From: Chlorobiota bacterium
GTDB lineage: Bacteria; Bacteroidota; Bacteroidia; Bacteroidales; JAADGE01
Assembly: GCA_013153575.1 (NCBI GenBank)
Contig: JAADEE010000260.1
Span: forward strand, 1 to 12,249
Length of the DNA stretch: 12,249 nucleotides
Direction of reading: 5' to 3'
Each line of letters starts with the position of its first letter. Positions within the stretch are counted from its first letter, which is position 1. The position numbers and the translations under genes were made by a program. Below are positions 1 through 7,209 of this stretch, piece after piece. The notes under the pieces were generated by a model, which worked only from the letters and a program-made list of their open reading frames with translations, made no database searches and was not told the DNA's origin.

Positions 1-1
1 A

Positions 2-988
2 ATTCTAATGAAAAAAGAAAAAGAAGCTGTTGATGCAATTATTTTAAGACAAAGAATAATTGGAGCAGTTATATTTTTATTAATAATAATTTTAATATTT
101 TTCTTAAACTCTCAAATTAAAAGCAGAAGAAAAAGTAAAGAAGCAAACTTAATACTATCAAAACAAAATAAAAAAATTGAAGAAGATGCTAAAAAAATAT
201 CAATAGCAAATAAACGCATTGCATATAAAAATGCATACATTACCGATAACATTAAGTATGCAAGAAAAATTCAAACTGCAATGTTACCTTCAAAAAAAGA
301 AATTGACAAAATAATCCCTCAAAACTTCATAATATATAAACCTAAAAATATTGTTAGTGGAGATTTTTATTCTGTTAAAGAAATTGATAACAAAATAATT
401 ATAATTATTGGAGATTGCACAGGACACGGTGTTTCAGGTGCATTTATGAGCATATTAGGAATGAGTTTAATTAATGATATTTTATTAAAAGATGAAATAT
501 TAGAACCCGCATTATTTCTTGATACTCTTAGAGAAGGTATTATTAGTTCTTTACATCAGAAAAAAGAATATACCGAAGCAACCGACGGAATGGACTTAGC
601 AATTTGTATTTATGATAAAGATTTAAAACAAATAAAATATGCAGGTGCACAAATGTCATTATATATTGCTTCAAGTAAAGGAGTTAAAAGAATAAAACCT
701 GATATTATGCCTGTTGGAGTTGGTTTTAGAGACAATCGTAATTTCTCACAACAAACAATTAACATAACAGGTAAAGAAACTATTTATCTATTCTCAGATG
801 GTTACCCCGACCAGTTTGGAGGCAAAAAAGCTAAAAAGTTTATGTTAGGTAATGTTATTAAAATACTTGAAAGCATTTATGACAAGCCTATGAACATTCA
901 GAAAAACTTCCTCGAAGCAAGTTTAAAACAATGGCAAGGAACCCACAAACAAGTTGATGATATCTTATTTGCAGGTTTTAGGTTTTAA
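2..988 (+). CDS. Membrane-anchored SpoIIE/PP2C-type serine phosphatase, 5' end missing
   Basis: This is the C-terminal part of a PPM-family protein phosphatase of the SpoIIE/RsbU type. Such enzymes dephosphorylate Ser/Thr-phosphorylated partner proteins, often anti-sigma-factor antagonists. The frame is open to the window edge, and the first ATG (position 8) precedes only a short charged stretch before the membrane helix, so I read it as an internal Met. Numbered from that Met, residues 17-33 form one hydrophobic membrane segment, about 40-75 are a Lys/Glu-rich coiled coil, and 105-326 are the phosphatase domain. Metal-binding motifs are intact: SGDFY (117-121), GDCTGHG (135-141), ATDGMDLA (191-198), LFSDGYPDQFGG (261-272) and DDILF (317-321). 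In Bacteroidetes relatives the missing N-terminus often carries TPR or other sensor repeats; that is expectation, not seen here. Its stop lies 2 bp from the stop of the convergent aminotransferase gene. The phosphatase call is firm; the partner is unknown. Confidence 0.88.
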   Translation: MLMKKEKEAVDAIILRQRIIGAVIFLLIIILIFFLNSQIKSRRKSKEANLILSKQNKKIEEDAKKISIANKRIAYKNAYITDNIKYARKIQTAMLPSKKEIDKIIPQNFIIYKPKNIVSGDFYSVKEIDNKIIIIIGDCTGHGVSGAFMSILGMSLINDILLKDEILEPALFLDTLREGIISSLHQKKEYTEATDGMDLAICIYDKDLKQIKYAGAQMSLYIASSKGVKRIKPDIMPVGVGFRDNRNFSQQTINITGKETIYLFSDGYPDQFGGKKAKKFMLGNVIKILESIYDKPMNIQKNFLEASLKQWQGTHKQVDDILFAGFRF

Positions 989-990
989 AT

Positions 991-2178
991 TTATAAAATA
1001 TCTAATGCTTCTTTAACTAAATTAATAGATATATTTATTTCATCATCAGTTATTGTTAAAGGCGGTGCAATTCTAAATCGCTTATTATCAAAAAGAAACG
1101 GATCACTTATAAAACCAAGTTCAACACCTTTATTTATAACTTTTTCAACAGCATCGGCACCTTCTAACTCAAAAGCTAAAAATAATCCTTTACCTCTTAC
1201 TGATTTTATTTTAGGATGATTTATAAGTGCATCAATATAAATTTGTCCTTTTCTGTTAGCTTCTTCTGCAAGTTTTTCTTCTAAAATTACTTCTAAACTT
1301 GCCAAAGCACCTGCTGCCGAAACAGGATGTCCGCCAAAAGTTGTAATGTGCCCAAGTGCAGGATTGTGTGTTAATGATTTCATTATTTCAATATCCGAAA
1401 CAAATGCACCTATTGGCATTCCTCCACCCATTCCTTTTGCAATAGCAATAATGTCGGGTACAATTCCATAATGTTCAAAGGCAAAAAGTTTTCCTGTTCT
1501 TCCAAAACCTGTTTGTATTTCATCAATAATTAGAAGTGTTCCTGTTTCTGTGCATCTTTGCCTTAACTTTTGCATAAATGGCAAACTTGCAGGAACAATA
1601 CCACCTTCTGCCTGTATTGCCTCAACTATAACACCTGCTGTTTTTTCTGTAATTTCACTTAATTGGTCTTCATTATTAAAATCAAGAAATTTAATTGCAG
1701 GAACGAGTGGACGAAAAGCTTGTGTTAAATTCTCATCATTCATTAAACTTAAAGCACCATGCGTACTTCCATGATAAGCATTTTTAAAGGAAATAATTTC
1801 AGCCCTACCTGTAAACCTTTTTGCTAACTTCATTGAACCTTCAATTGCCTCACTTCCTGAATTTACAAAATATACAGAGTTTAACTTTTCAGAAATATTA
1901 TCGGTTAATAACTTTGCATATTTTATTTGCGGACTTTGAATATACTCACCATAAACCATAAGGTGCATATATTTATCCAACTGATTTTTAACAGCTTCCA
2001 CAACCTTAGGATGTCTATGTCCAACATTACTTACTGATACGCCAGAAACTAAATCAATATATTTTTTGCCATCTGCACCATACATATATATTCCTTCTGC
2101 TCGTTCAATTTCAAGAGCCATTGGTGCTTGTGATGTTTGTCCTACATGCTGAAAAAACAATTGTCTATGTGAAATCAT
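991..2178 (-). CDS. Class-III PLP-dependent aminotransferase (acetylornithine/ornithine aminotransferase-like)
   Basis: This cytoplasmic fold-type I, class-III aminotransferase moves an amino group between an omega-amine or amino acid and a 2-oxo acid through pyridoxal phosphate. From the ATG at 2178 it is 395 aa, normal for ArgD/RocD-like enzymes. Visible motifs are NSGSEAIE (106-113, phosphate binding), DEIQTGFGRTG (219-229, the Asp holding the PLP ring nitrogen) and the Schiff-base lysine in AIAKGMGGG (Lys248). The reading frame extends upstream to a TTG at 2214, but that start would overlap trmH by 32 bp. The ATG gives a 4-bp gap and the N-terminus I recall for Bacteroidetes homologues (MISHRQLFFQHVGQTS), so I prefer it. 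It is probably cotranscribed with the methyltransferase gene. Substrate is not decided by sequence; no arginine-pathway genes are in the window, so no symbol is given. Confidence 0.88.
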   Translation of the reverse strand: MISHRQLFFQHVGQTSQAPMALEIERAEGIYMYGADGKKYIDLVSGVSVSNVGHRHPKVVEAVKNQLDKYMHLMVYGEYIQSPQIKYAKLLTDNISEKLNSVYFVNSGSEAIEGSMKLAKRFTGRAEIISFKNAYHGSTHGALSLMNDENLTQAFRPLVPAIKFLDFNNEDQLSEITEKTAGVIVEAIQAEGGIVPASLPFMQKLRQRCTETGTLLIIDEIQTGFGRTGKLFAFEHYGIVPDIIAIAKGMGGGMPIGAFVSDIEIMKSLTHNPALGHITTFGGHPVSAAGALASLEVILEEKLAEEANRKGQIYIDALINHPKIKSVRGKGLFLAFELEGADAVEKVINKGVELGFISDPFLFDNKRFRIAPPLTITDDEINISINLVKEALDIL

Positions 2179-2182
2179 TGTA

Positions 2183-2857
2183 TTATTTTTTATTTTTTGA
2201 AAGAAAATCTTCAATTATCATATCAGATTTTTTTATACTTCTTTTTAACCATTCAAATATAATTTCTTCTTCTTCGAGTTTACTTAGTTTATAATTAACA
2301 TTTGAATTTCTTAATTTTAAAGATAAATGATGAAGAATTATTGCCGCAGAAACCGATATATTAAAACTTTCGGTAAAACCATACATTGGAATTTTCATAA
2401 ATTCATCGGCATTATCAAGTGCCAACTTACTTAAACCGGGTCCTTCGGAGCCAAACATTAATGCAAACTTTCCTTTTGTAACATCGAAATCTTCTAAATT
2501 AACATCGTCGTAATGCGGACTTGTTGCAATTATCCTATAACCTTGCTCTTTTAAATGATTAATTGTTGAAACTGTATTATTATTTTCAGAATTATACTTA
2601 TATAAATCTAACCATTTTGTAGCTCCTTTTGTAACCATTGGGTTTACATTATACTTATTTTCATTTTCAATAATATGAATATCTTGAACACCAAAACAAT
2701 CGCACGACCTAAGAACAGCACTTGCATTATGTGGCTGATAAATGTCTTCTAAAATTACAGTCATATAACGTGTCCTGTTTTTTACATTTTCAGTAATTAA
2801 ATTATATCTTTCAGGAGTTATTATTTTACTTAAATATTCAATTAATTCTTTGTTCAT
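2183..2857 (-). CDS. trmH: TrmH-type tRNA 2'-O-methyltransferase (SPOUT family)
   Basis: SPOUT-superfamily methyltransferase that uses S-adenosylmethionine to methylate a ribose 2'-OH; the TrmH subgroup modifies G18 in the tRNA D-loop. All three SpoU motifs are present in 224 aa. Motif 1 is in PHNASAVLR (42-50), with the catalytic-type Arg50. Motif 2 is LMFGSEGPGLS (133-143). Motif 3 is IPMYGFTESFNISVSAA (156-172), with Asn166, which helps form the SAM-binding knot. The opening ITPERYNLI matches the TPxRY start of TrmH rather than the longer N-terminal extension of RlmB, and the C-terminus is a charged helical tail like that of TrmH. The gene is followed after 4 bp by the aminotransferase gene and lies downstream of the HU terminator. 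Family assignment is strong; TrmH versus another small SpoU enzyme (for example TrmL or an rRNA enzyme) is likely but not proven. Confidence 0.85.
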   Translation of the reverse strand: MNKELIEYLSKIITPERYNLITENVKNRTRYMTVILEDIYQPHNASAVLRSCDCFGVQDIHIIENENKYNVNPMVTKGATKWLDLYKYNSENNNTVSTINHLKEQGYRIIATSPHYDDVNLEDFDVTKGKFALMFGSEGPGLSKLALDNADEFMKIPMYGFTESFNISVSAAIILHHLSLKLRNSNVNYKLSKLEEEEIIFEWLKRSIKKSDMIIEDFLSKNKK

Positions 2858-2883
2858 ATAAAAAAATCATAAATAATTTGAGG

Positions 2884-2914
2884 CAAAAGTAAAAAAATAA
2901 AAAAGGAACACATA
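2884..2914 (-). promoter_or_regulatory. Candidate Bacteroidetes-type promoter for trmH
   Basis: On the minus strand, TACTTTTG (2884-2891) matches the -7 element TAnnTTTG. TATG at 2911-2914 is one mismatch from the -33 element TTTG, and the spacer is exactly 19 nt. Transcription would start near 2878, leaving a leader of about 20 nt before the ATG at 2857. The -33 element lies in the loop region of the HU terminator, so promoter and terminator overlap. Only 42 bp separate the terminator from trmH, leaving little other room for a promoter. Confidence 0.4.
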
Positions 2915-2931
2915 AAATGCGTTCCTTTTTT
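2899..2931 (-). terminator. Rho-independent terminator of the HU gene
   Basis: A 15-bp stem (2899-2913 paired with 2917-2931) with one A/C mismatch closes a 3-nt loop. The stem includes the GGAAC/GTTCC core. On the minus strand it is followed by a long T-rich tract (T6, A, T7). It starts 22 nt after the HU stop codon. The arms are themselves A- and T-rich at their bases, so it could also terminate + strand transcripts. Confidence 0.8.
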
Positions 2932-2953
2932 GTAAGGTGTAAGTAAGGAATTA

Positions 2954-3226
2954 TTAATTAACTTTTCTGTTTAAGTCAGTTCCTGCTTTAAATTTAACAA
3001 CATTTTTAGCCGGAATATTAATTTCTTTACCTGTTTGTGGGTTTCTACCTTTTCTAGCTTCTCTTTTTGAAACTGAGAATGAACCAAAACCAACTAAAGC
3101 AACTCTGTCACCTTTTTTAAGTGCACCTTCTGTTGCTTCAATAAATGCATCTAAAGCTTTTCTTGAATCCGCTTTAGTTAAACCTGAACCATTTGCAATA
3201 GCATCAATTAATTCTGCTTTATTCAT
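2954..3226 (-). CDS. hup: HU-family DNA-binding protein
   Basis: This 90-aa histone-like nucleoid protein binds and bends DNA as a dimer and compacts the chromosome. It opens MNKAELIDAIA and has the helical dimerisation region (1-40), then GFGSFSV (47-53) and the beta-arm signature with GRNPQTGKEI (60-69). The arm includes the intercalating Pro63, followed by IPAKNVVKFKAG (71-82). Length and order are those of standard HU. A longer frame begins at a TTG at 3265, but that codon sits next to the -7 promoter element, at or before the predicted transcript start, so translation must begin at the ATG at 3226. The gene is monocistronic by appearance, with its own promoter and a strong terminator. 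HU versus IHF-like paralogues cannot be fully separated, but the sequence is plain HU. Confidence 0.94.
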   Translation of the reverse strand: MNKAELIDAIANGSGLTKADSRKALDAFIEATEGALKKGDRVALVGFGSFSVSKREARKGRNPQTGKEINIPAKNVVKFKAGTDLNRKVN

Positions 3227-3267
3227 AATAAAATAATTTTTTGTGATTAAATAATAATAATTCAATG

Positions 3268-3298
3268 CAAATATAGATTAATTCTGCAATATAGCAAA
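3268..3298 (-). promoter_or_regulatory. Consensus Bacteroidetes promoter of the HU gene
   Basis: On the minus strand, TTTG (3295-3298) and TATATTTG (3268-3275) are separated by exactly 19 nt. This is a perfect match to the Bacteroidetes sigma-A consensus TTTG / TAnnTTTG. The start of transcription should fall near 3261, giving a leader of roughly 35 nt before the ATG at 3226. This site is one of the best internal clues to the phylum. Confidence 0.8.
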
Positions 3299-3304
3299 TT
3301 TCAG

Positions 3305-3339
3305 AATAGTTTTTTTTTGAAAAAACTCTATTTTTTTTT
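3305..3339 (+). terminator. Terminator-like hairpin with T9 tract, + strand
   Basis: AATAGTTTTTT (3305-3315) pairs with AAAAAA plus CTATT (3320-3325 and 3328-3332) around a TTTG loop, with a CT bulge. It is followed by a T tract reaching 3339, so it has terminator form on the + strand only. No + strand gene lies upstream. It stands just outside the HU promoter. The stem is almost all A-T, so it may be a chance product of homopolymer runs. Confidence 0.25.
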
Positions 3340-3515
3340 GTTCCGAAAGCCTTACTAATCAACATCATCTACACAAACAGTTATAAATCAACAAAATACA
3401 AATGTATGCAACAAACAGACATATAACTAACTGAAACTTAAAGGATTAATCACAATAAACAAAAATATAAAATTATTAACGTTAGTATGGTGTAAATTAC
3501 TTTCAATTACACATT
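3340..3515. other. Intergenic stretch between HU promoter region and pbpC end, no gene seen
   Basis: No reading frame of credible composition, tRNA or repeat array is visible here. A weak imperfect hairpin (TGTAAATT / AATTACA, 3491-3511) follows the pbpC stop but has no T tract, so pbpC has no clear terminator. One TACATTTG on the minus strand matches a -7 element, without a -33 partner at the right distance. A small RNA cannot be excluded or supported. Confidence 0.4.
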
Positions 3516-5891
3516 TTAATTATGCCCCAAAATCTCAAATTTCTTAATTAATTTTTCACCTTTTTCATCTACCAAAGTTAAAATATGTTCTCCTTCCGTT
3601 GGGCTAAGTTCAATTTGATGAATTCCTGATGTTTTTCCAACTAACTTATCATCAACATACCAAAAAATAGTAATATTCTTATCTCTGTGTGCAGCTTCAA
3701 AAACTGTTTTCCCAAGTTTTCCTGAAATTTCAATAGGAACATAAATTTTTGAATTATGAAATGGGTAAATTAATTCCATATCTTTTTCTTGCTTATCGGA
3801 ATTTTCTTTACAATCATTTCTAAAAGGTGGAAGATATTTATATGATGCATTTCTTTTTTTATAATAATACTCAACCGAAGGCGGAAGAATAAACCATGAT
3901 TTTGTAACTATATTATCAATACTTTCACAGTTTCCATTTACTCTATATTTTTCAGTTTTATCAAGATGAATAAGTTTATGATATGGGCAAACATCAGTTC
4001 TGTTTCCTGTTGCAGGAATATAAATTTCTTCAACATCATCACAAACCACAGATGCCAAATGTCCGCTTTTTTTGCATACTTCTGCCTTTATCATATCCGT
4101 TTTGGGCATTGCAAACCAATTTTGAGCATCGGGTAAAATATTAAAAACATCAAATAAAACAGGTGCAGCAGCTTTCACTCCAACAATTCCCGGACGACCT
4201 TCACCATCTGCATTACCAGCCCAAACACCAACTACATATTTTGGTGTTACGCCAATTGCCCAAGCATCACGAAAACCAAAACTTGTTCCTGTTTTCCATG
4301 CAATTCGTTCCGATGAACGAAACATTTCCCAATTATTTTCTTCATCAGGTCTTTCAACATCAAGCATAGCTTGAAAAGTTAAATAAATTGCAGATGCCGA
4401 AAAATATGAGCTATTTTCTAAATCATCATAATCATTTTCAGTATCTCTTTTTTTATGTTTTTTTAAAACATAGTTTGGTGCATGAAAATCTTTTTTATCA
4501 TACATATATCCATAATTCTCATAATGATTTAAAGTTCTTGCCATTGAAGCATAAATACCACAAATATCCCACAAAGTACCTTCGCAACCTCCAAGAATAA
4601 GCGATAAACCATAATAATCGGCATTATTATGTAAGCTTGTTAAGCCTATATCTTCAAGTTTTGAATAGAACTTTTCATTACCATAATCTTTTAACATCCT
4701 AACAGCAGGAATGTTTAAAGAACGTGCCAAAGCTTTATGTGCCGGAACAGCTCCATCATATCCTCTGCTATAATTTTTTGGTGTATAACCTCCCATTCTT
4801 GTAGGAATATCATAAATTAGAGTGTTTTGCAAAATTTGTCCTTCTGTAAGCATCGAAGCGTATAAAAAAGGTTTTAATATACTTCCTGTACTTCTTTCAG
4901 AAGTAATAATATCAACAGAGTTTTGATTTTTGCTTGTTGAAAAATCATTAACGTTCCCTATATACGAAACTACATCACCGGTTTCAACTTCTAAAACAAG
5001 AACTGCTAAATTATTAACCTGATTTCCTGCAAGTCTTTTATGATGTCTTTTAACTATCTCATTTACTTTAGTTTGAACATCCGAAATTAAAGTTGTATAA
5101 ACAAGTTTATTATTTTCTTTTTTGGTTCTCATTAAAAGATGCCTTGAATAATCAGGAAAAGATTTTGTAATTTCAGGTACTTCCTCTTCAATTGCAAGTT
5201 CATAAGTTTCTAAATCAATAGTTTTATTTTCTAATAGTTTTTTAAGAAGTCTGTTTCTTTTATTGAAAAGTGCTTTTCTGTTCCTTCCGGGATGAATTAA
5301 TGCAGGTGCATTTGGTAAAACTGCTAAAGTTGCTGATTGTGCCCATGATAATTTTTCAGGATTTACGCCAAAATATCTCCACGAAGCAGCATCAATGCCA
5401 ACAACATTTCCACCGAAAGGTGCATGTGAAGCATATAAATTTAATATTTCTTCTTTTGAATAAGAAAACTCTAAACGTGTTGCCAAAATAATCTCAACTA
5501 TCTTCTCCCGAATAGTTCTTTCTTTACCTTTACGTGAAAGCCTTATAACTTGCATAGGTATTGTACTTGCTCCACTAACTACCCCACCCGATGATATATT
5601 TTGCTTAATTGCTCTGAATAAACTAATTACATCAAATCCCCAATGGTAATAAAAACGCTTATCTTCAAAGGTTATAATTGCATCTTTAAATTTTTGCGGT
5701 ACTTTTTGTGTTGCAGGAAATCTGTATTGACCATCTTTGGCAATATGTGCTCCAAGTAATTCACCATTTCTATCTTTTATTACATAGCAATATGGATTGT
5801 TAAATAATTTAGATGGAAGTATTAACCAATAAATAATTATTAGTGATAGTAAAATTGATATTTTTAGTATTTTTTTGTGTTTTTTGGTCAT
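3516..5891 (-). CDS. pbpC: Penicillin-binding protein 1C (bifunctional glycosyltransferase/transpeptidase)
   Basis: Class A PBP anchored in the inner membrane, which polymerises lipid II glycan strands and cross-links peptides in the periplasm. Residues 8-26 are the membrane anchor. The GT51 domain (about 45-220) has EDKRFYYHWGFD (76-87, catalytic Glu76) and SGASTIPMQ (106-114). The transpeptidase domain has SILK (337-340, acylated Ser337), SLN (391-393) and KTGTS (533-537). Residues about 705-788 form the BiPBP_C domain typical of PBP1C, which separates it from PBP1A/1B. The segment from about 606 to 655 has four Cys (606, 617, 635, 655), which I recall as common in Bacteroidetes PBP1C. At 791 aa it is full length; E. 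coli PbpC is about 770. No alpha-2-macroglobulin gene, the frequent partner, is adjacent. The ATG is only 17 nt past the preceding hairpin and no consensus promoter fits the gap, so it may depend on read-through from the parA unit. Confidence 0.93.
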   Translation of the reverse strand: MTKKHKKILKISILLSLIIIYWLILPSKLFNNPYCYVIKDRNGELLGAHIAKDGQYRFPATQKVPQKFKDAIITFEDKRFYYHWGFDVISLFRAIKQNISSGGVVSGASTIPMQVIRLSRKGKERTIREKIVEIILATRLEFSYSKEEILNLYASHAPFGGNVVGIDAASWRYFGVNPEKLSWAQSATLAVLPNAPALIHPGRNRKALFNKRNRLLKKLLENKTIDLETYELAIEEEVPEITKSFPDYSRHLLMRTKKENNKLVYTTLISDVQTKVNEIVKRHHKRLAGNQVNNLAVLVLEVETGDVVSYIGNVNDFSTSKNQNSVDIITSERSTGSILKPFLYASMLTEGQILQNTLIYDIPTRMGGYTPKNYSRGYDGAVPAHKALARSLNIPAVRMLKDYGNEKFYSKLEDIGLTSLHNNADYYGLSLILGGCEGTLWDICGIYASMARTLNHYENYGYMYDKKDFHAPNYVLKKHKKRDTENDYDDLENSSYFSASAIYLTFQAMLDVERPDEENNWEMFRSSERIAWKTGTSFGFRDAWAIGVTPKYVVGVWAGNADGEGRPGIVGVKAAAPVLFDVFNILPDAQNWFAMPKTDMIKAEVCKKSGHLASVVCDDVEEIYIPATGNRTDVCPYHKLIHLDKTEKYRVNGNCESIDNIVTKSWFILPPSVEYYYKKRNASYKYLPPFRNDCKENSDKQEKDMELIYPFHNSKIYVPIEISGKLGKTVFEAAHRDKNITIFWYVDDKLVGKTSGIHQIELSPTEGEHILTLVDEKGEKLIKKFEILGHN

Positions 5892-5908
5892 TAAAAGTTA
5901 AATAAAAA

Positions 5909-5936
5909 CTGCCATTTAGTTTGATATAAATGGCAG
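5909..5936 (-). terminator. Rho-independent terminator after the parA pair
   Basis: A perfect 10-bp stem, CTGCCATTTA (5909-5918) with TAAATGGCAG (5927-5936), closes an 8-nt loop. On the minus strand it is followed by TTTTTATTTAACTTTT. It lies 23 nt after the stop of the 94-aa gene and 17 nt before the pbpC ATG, so it either ends the parA transcript or attenuates read-through into pbpC. Confidence 0.75.
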
Positions 5937-5959
5937 CTTAAATAATTTAATTTCATTAA

Positions 5960-6244
5960 TTACTTTTCAATAAATTCATTAGTTCCTGCATTATAGCTAA
6001 GACCAAACTTTTTTATAGACTCTTGAAACTCAGCAACAGTAAGTTTACCTGTTCTCCAAAGAGCAAGTTCTTTATTTAGGTTATCAATTTTAATTAATAA
6101 CCAATGTTTTTCATCTTCTGATAATTCAGATGTTTTAATTTCTTTTTTAACAGGAGTAACTTTTTTGCTTTCTTCAGCTTTTTTTCTTATTCCGGCAGAA
6201 GCCAACAAATTATCTAAACCTCCTTTAAAACTTTTCTTAGCCAT
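5960..6244 (-). CDS. Small ParA-partner candidate with ParB-like N-terminal peptide
   Basis: I do not recognise a named family. The 94-aa product has three visible parts. Residues 1-22 are a basic amphipathic stretch (MAKKSFKGGLDNLLAS) resembling the Lys-rich K-G-L-x-x-L-L start of chromosomal ParB, the segment that contacts and stimulates ParA. Residues 23-40 are a Lys/Glu/Pro/Ser linker. Residues 42-80 are predicted helical (WLLIKIDNLNKELALW, then LTVAEFQESIKKFGL). There is no helix-turn-helix, CTPase or dimerisation domain of ParB, no signal peptide and no Cys. The ATG is 12 bp after the parA stop, so the two genes are almost certainly cotranscribed, and a terminator follows. By analogy with small partners of orphan ParA/McdA ATPases, I infer that it is an ATPase-stimulating adaptor linking ParA to a cargo. 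Gene reality is likely from spacing and composition; the function is inference. Confidence 0.7.
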   Translation of the reverse strand: MAKKSFKGGLDNLLASAGIRKKAEESKKVTPVKKEIKTSELSEDEKHWLLIKIDNLNKELALWRTGKLTVAEFQESIKKFGLSYNAGTNEFIEK

Positions 6245-6256
6245 TTTAATTTGATT

Positions 6257-7018
6257 TTAATTACCAAATTTATCTTCCATTGCAATAACTTCTTTCACAA
6301 GTTTACCATAATCAAATGCTCCATTACTATGTTTATCGTATTCAAAGATATCTTGCCCAACAGCAGGAGCTTCTGCCAAAGCAATATTTGCTCTTATTTT
6401 TGTATTGAAAACTCTATCGTCAAAATACATGATAATTGTATCTAAAACATCTTTATGAAGTATTCTTCTTTTATCATACATTGTAACAAATACTGCACTA
6501 ATTTCAATTTGGCGGTTAACAGTTGCTTTTATATTATTAACAACTTCAATAATTTTTGCTAAACCTTTAACTGCTAAAAAGTGAGGTTGAATAGGAATAA
6601 TAACTTCTTTTGATGCAGCAAATGCACTTAAAGTTAACAATCCTAACGATGGAGGACAATCAATAATAATATAATCGTAATTATCTTTTATAGGCTCAAT
6701 TAATTCAGAAATAGGATTTGGTGCTCCCTCCTCAACTTTAAGTTCAACTTCTGCTTCTGACAAATTAACTGACGCAGGAATAATATCAATATTTTCTCTT
6801 ACTGAAATAGGTTTTAAACCATTTCCGTTTGAATGTGCTTCGTAAATATGATTATCAGATTCTGCAAGTCCGTAACTAATCGTCATATTTGCCTGTGGAT
6901 CAAGGTCAATTAATAGTACCTTTCGCCCATGATTTGCCAAACCTGCTCCTATATTTACCACACTTGTTGTTTTACCAACTCCTCCTTTATGATTACTTAC
7001 TGAAATTATTCTGTTCAT
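6257..7018 (-). CDS. parA: ParA/Soj-family positioning ATPase
   Basis: Deviant-Walker P-loop ATPase that dimerises with ATP, binds DNA non-specifically and forms moving gradients that segregate DNA or position protein cargo. In 253 aa it has Walker A KGGVGKTT (11-18, signature Lys11), Walker A' DLDPQAN (38-44) and Walker B IIIDCPPS (117-124), followed by the IPIQPHFLAVKGL segment (141-153). It has no N-terminal DNA-binding extension, so it is of the short chromosomal/Soj type rather than the P1 plasmid type. A full ParB does not follow; instead there is the 94-aa protein after 12 bp, and no parS-like 16-bp palindrome was noticed. This points to an orphan ParA with a non-ParB partner, not the main chromosome segregation pair. 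It is divergent from the propeller-metallopeptidase gene across 191 bp. No good consensus promoter was found on the parA side. Fold is certain; the cargo is unknown. Confidence 0.92.
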   Translation of the reverse strand: MNRIISVSNHKGGVGKTTSVVNIGAGLANHGRKVLLIDLDPQANMTISYGLAESDNHIYEAHSNGNGLKPISVRENIDIIPASVNLSEAEVELKVEEGAPNPISELIEPIKDNYDYIIIDCPPSLGLLTLSAFAASKEVIIPIQPHFLAVKGLAKIIEVVNNIKATVNRQIEISAVFVTMYDKRRILHKDVLDTIIMYFDDRVFNTKIRANIALAEAPAVGQDIFEYDKHSNGAFDYGKLVKEVIAMEDKFGN

Positions 7019-7132
7019 TTTATAAATTATATTTTTAATTCACTTTCATACAATAATCTTGCTAAATTAATAATTTTAAATAATTATTTAGTTAAGATTT
7101 ATATTTTATCGTATTATTTTTTATTTTTCTGT

Positions 7133-7163
7133 ATTGATAATCATTTATAAATAGTTAAATTTG
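7133..7163 (+). promoter_or_regulatory. Candidate promoter of the propeller-metallopeptidase gene
   Basis: TAAATTTG (7156-7163) matches TAnnTTTG. ATTG (7133-7136), one mismatch from TTTG, lies exactly 19 nt upstream. The predicted start near 7170 leaves a leader of about 40 nt before the ATG at 7210. The rest of this divergent intergenic region is very AT-rich and includes a 14-bp palindrome at 7077-7090. Confidence 0.5.
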
Positions 7164-7209
7164 TTTTTTATTGAATGAATATAAATACTAAAACCTAAAT
7201 ATTAAAATC

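Noticed and set aside
3491..3511. Hairpin TGTAAATT / AATTACA after the pbpC stop
   Set aside because: The stem is short with a bulge, and no T tract follows on the minus strand, so it is not a convincing terminator.
4163..4600. Open frames on the + strand inside pbpC
   Set aside because: They are antisense to a gene with full catalytic motifs and encode His/Leu/Gln-rich sequence without domains, as expected for shadows of an AT-rich gene.
6257..7018. Main chromosomal or plasmid partition locus (parAB-parS)
   Set aside because: No ParB and no parS-like 16-bp palindrome are present, and the neighbours are housekeeping genes rather than replication genes.
7077..7090. Perfect 14-bp palindrome TAAATAATTATTTA between the divergent parA and propeller genes
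   Set aside because: It is pure A/T in a region that is nearly all A/T, and no second copy was seen, so chance is a sufficient explanation. It could be a ParA-operon operator but nothing else supports that.
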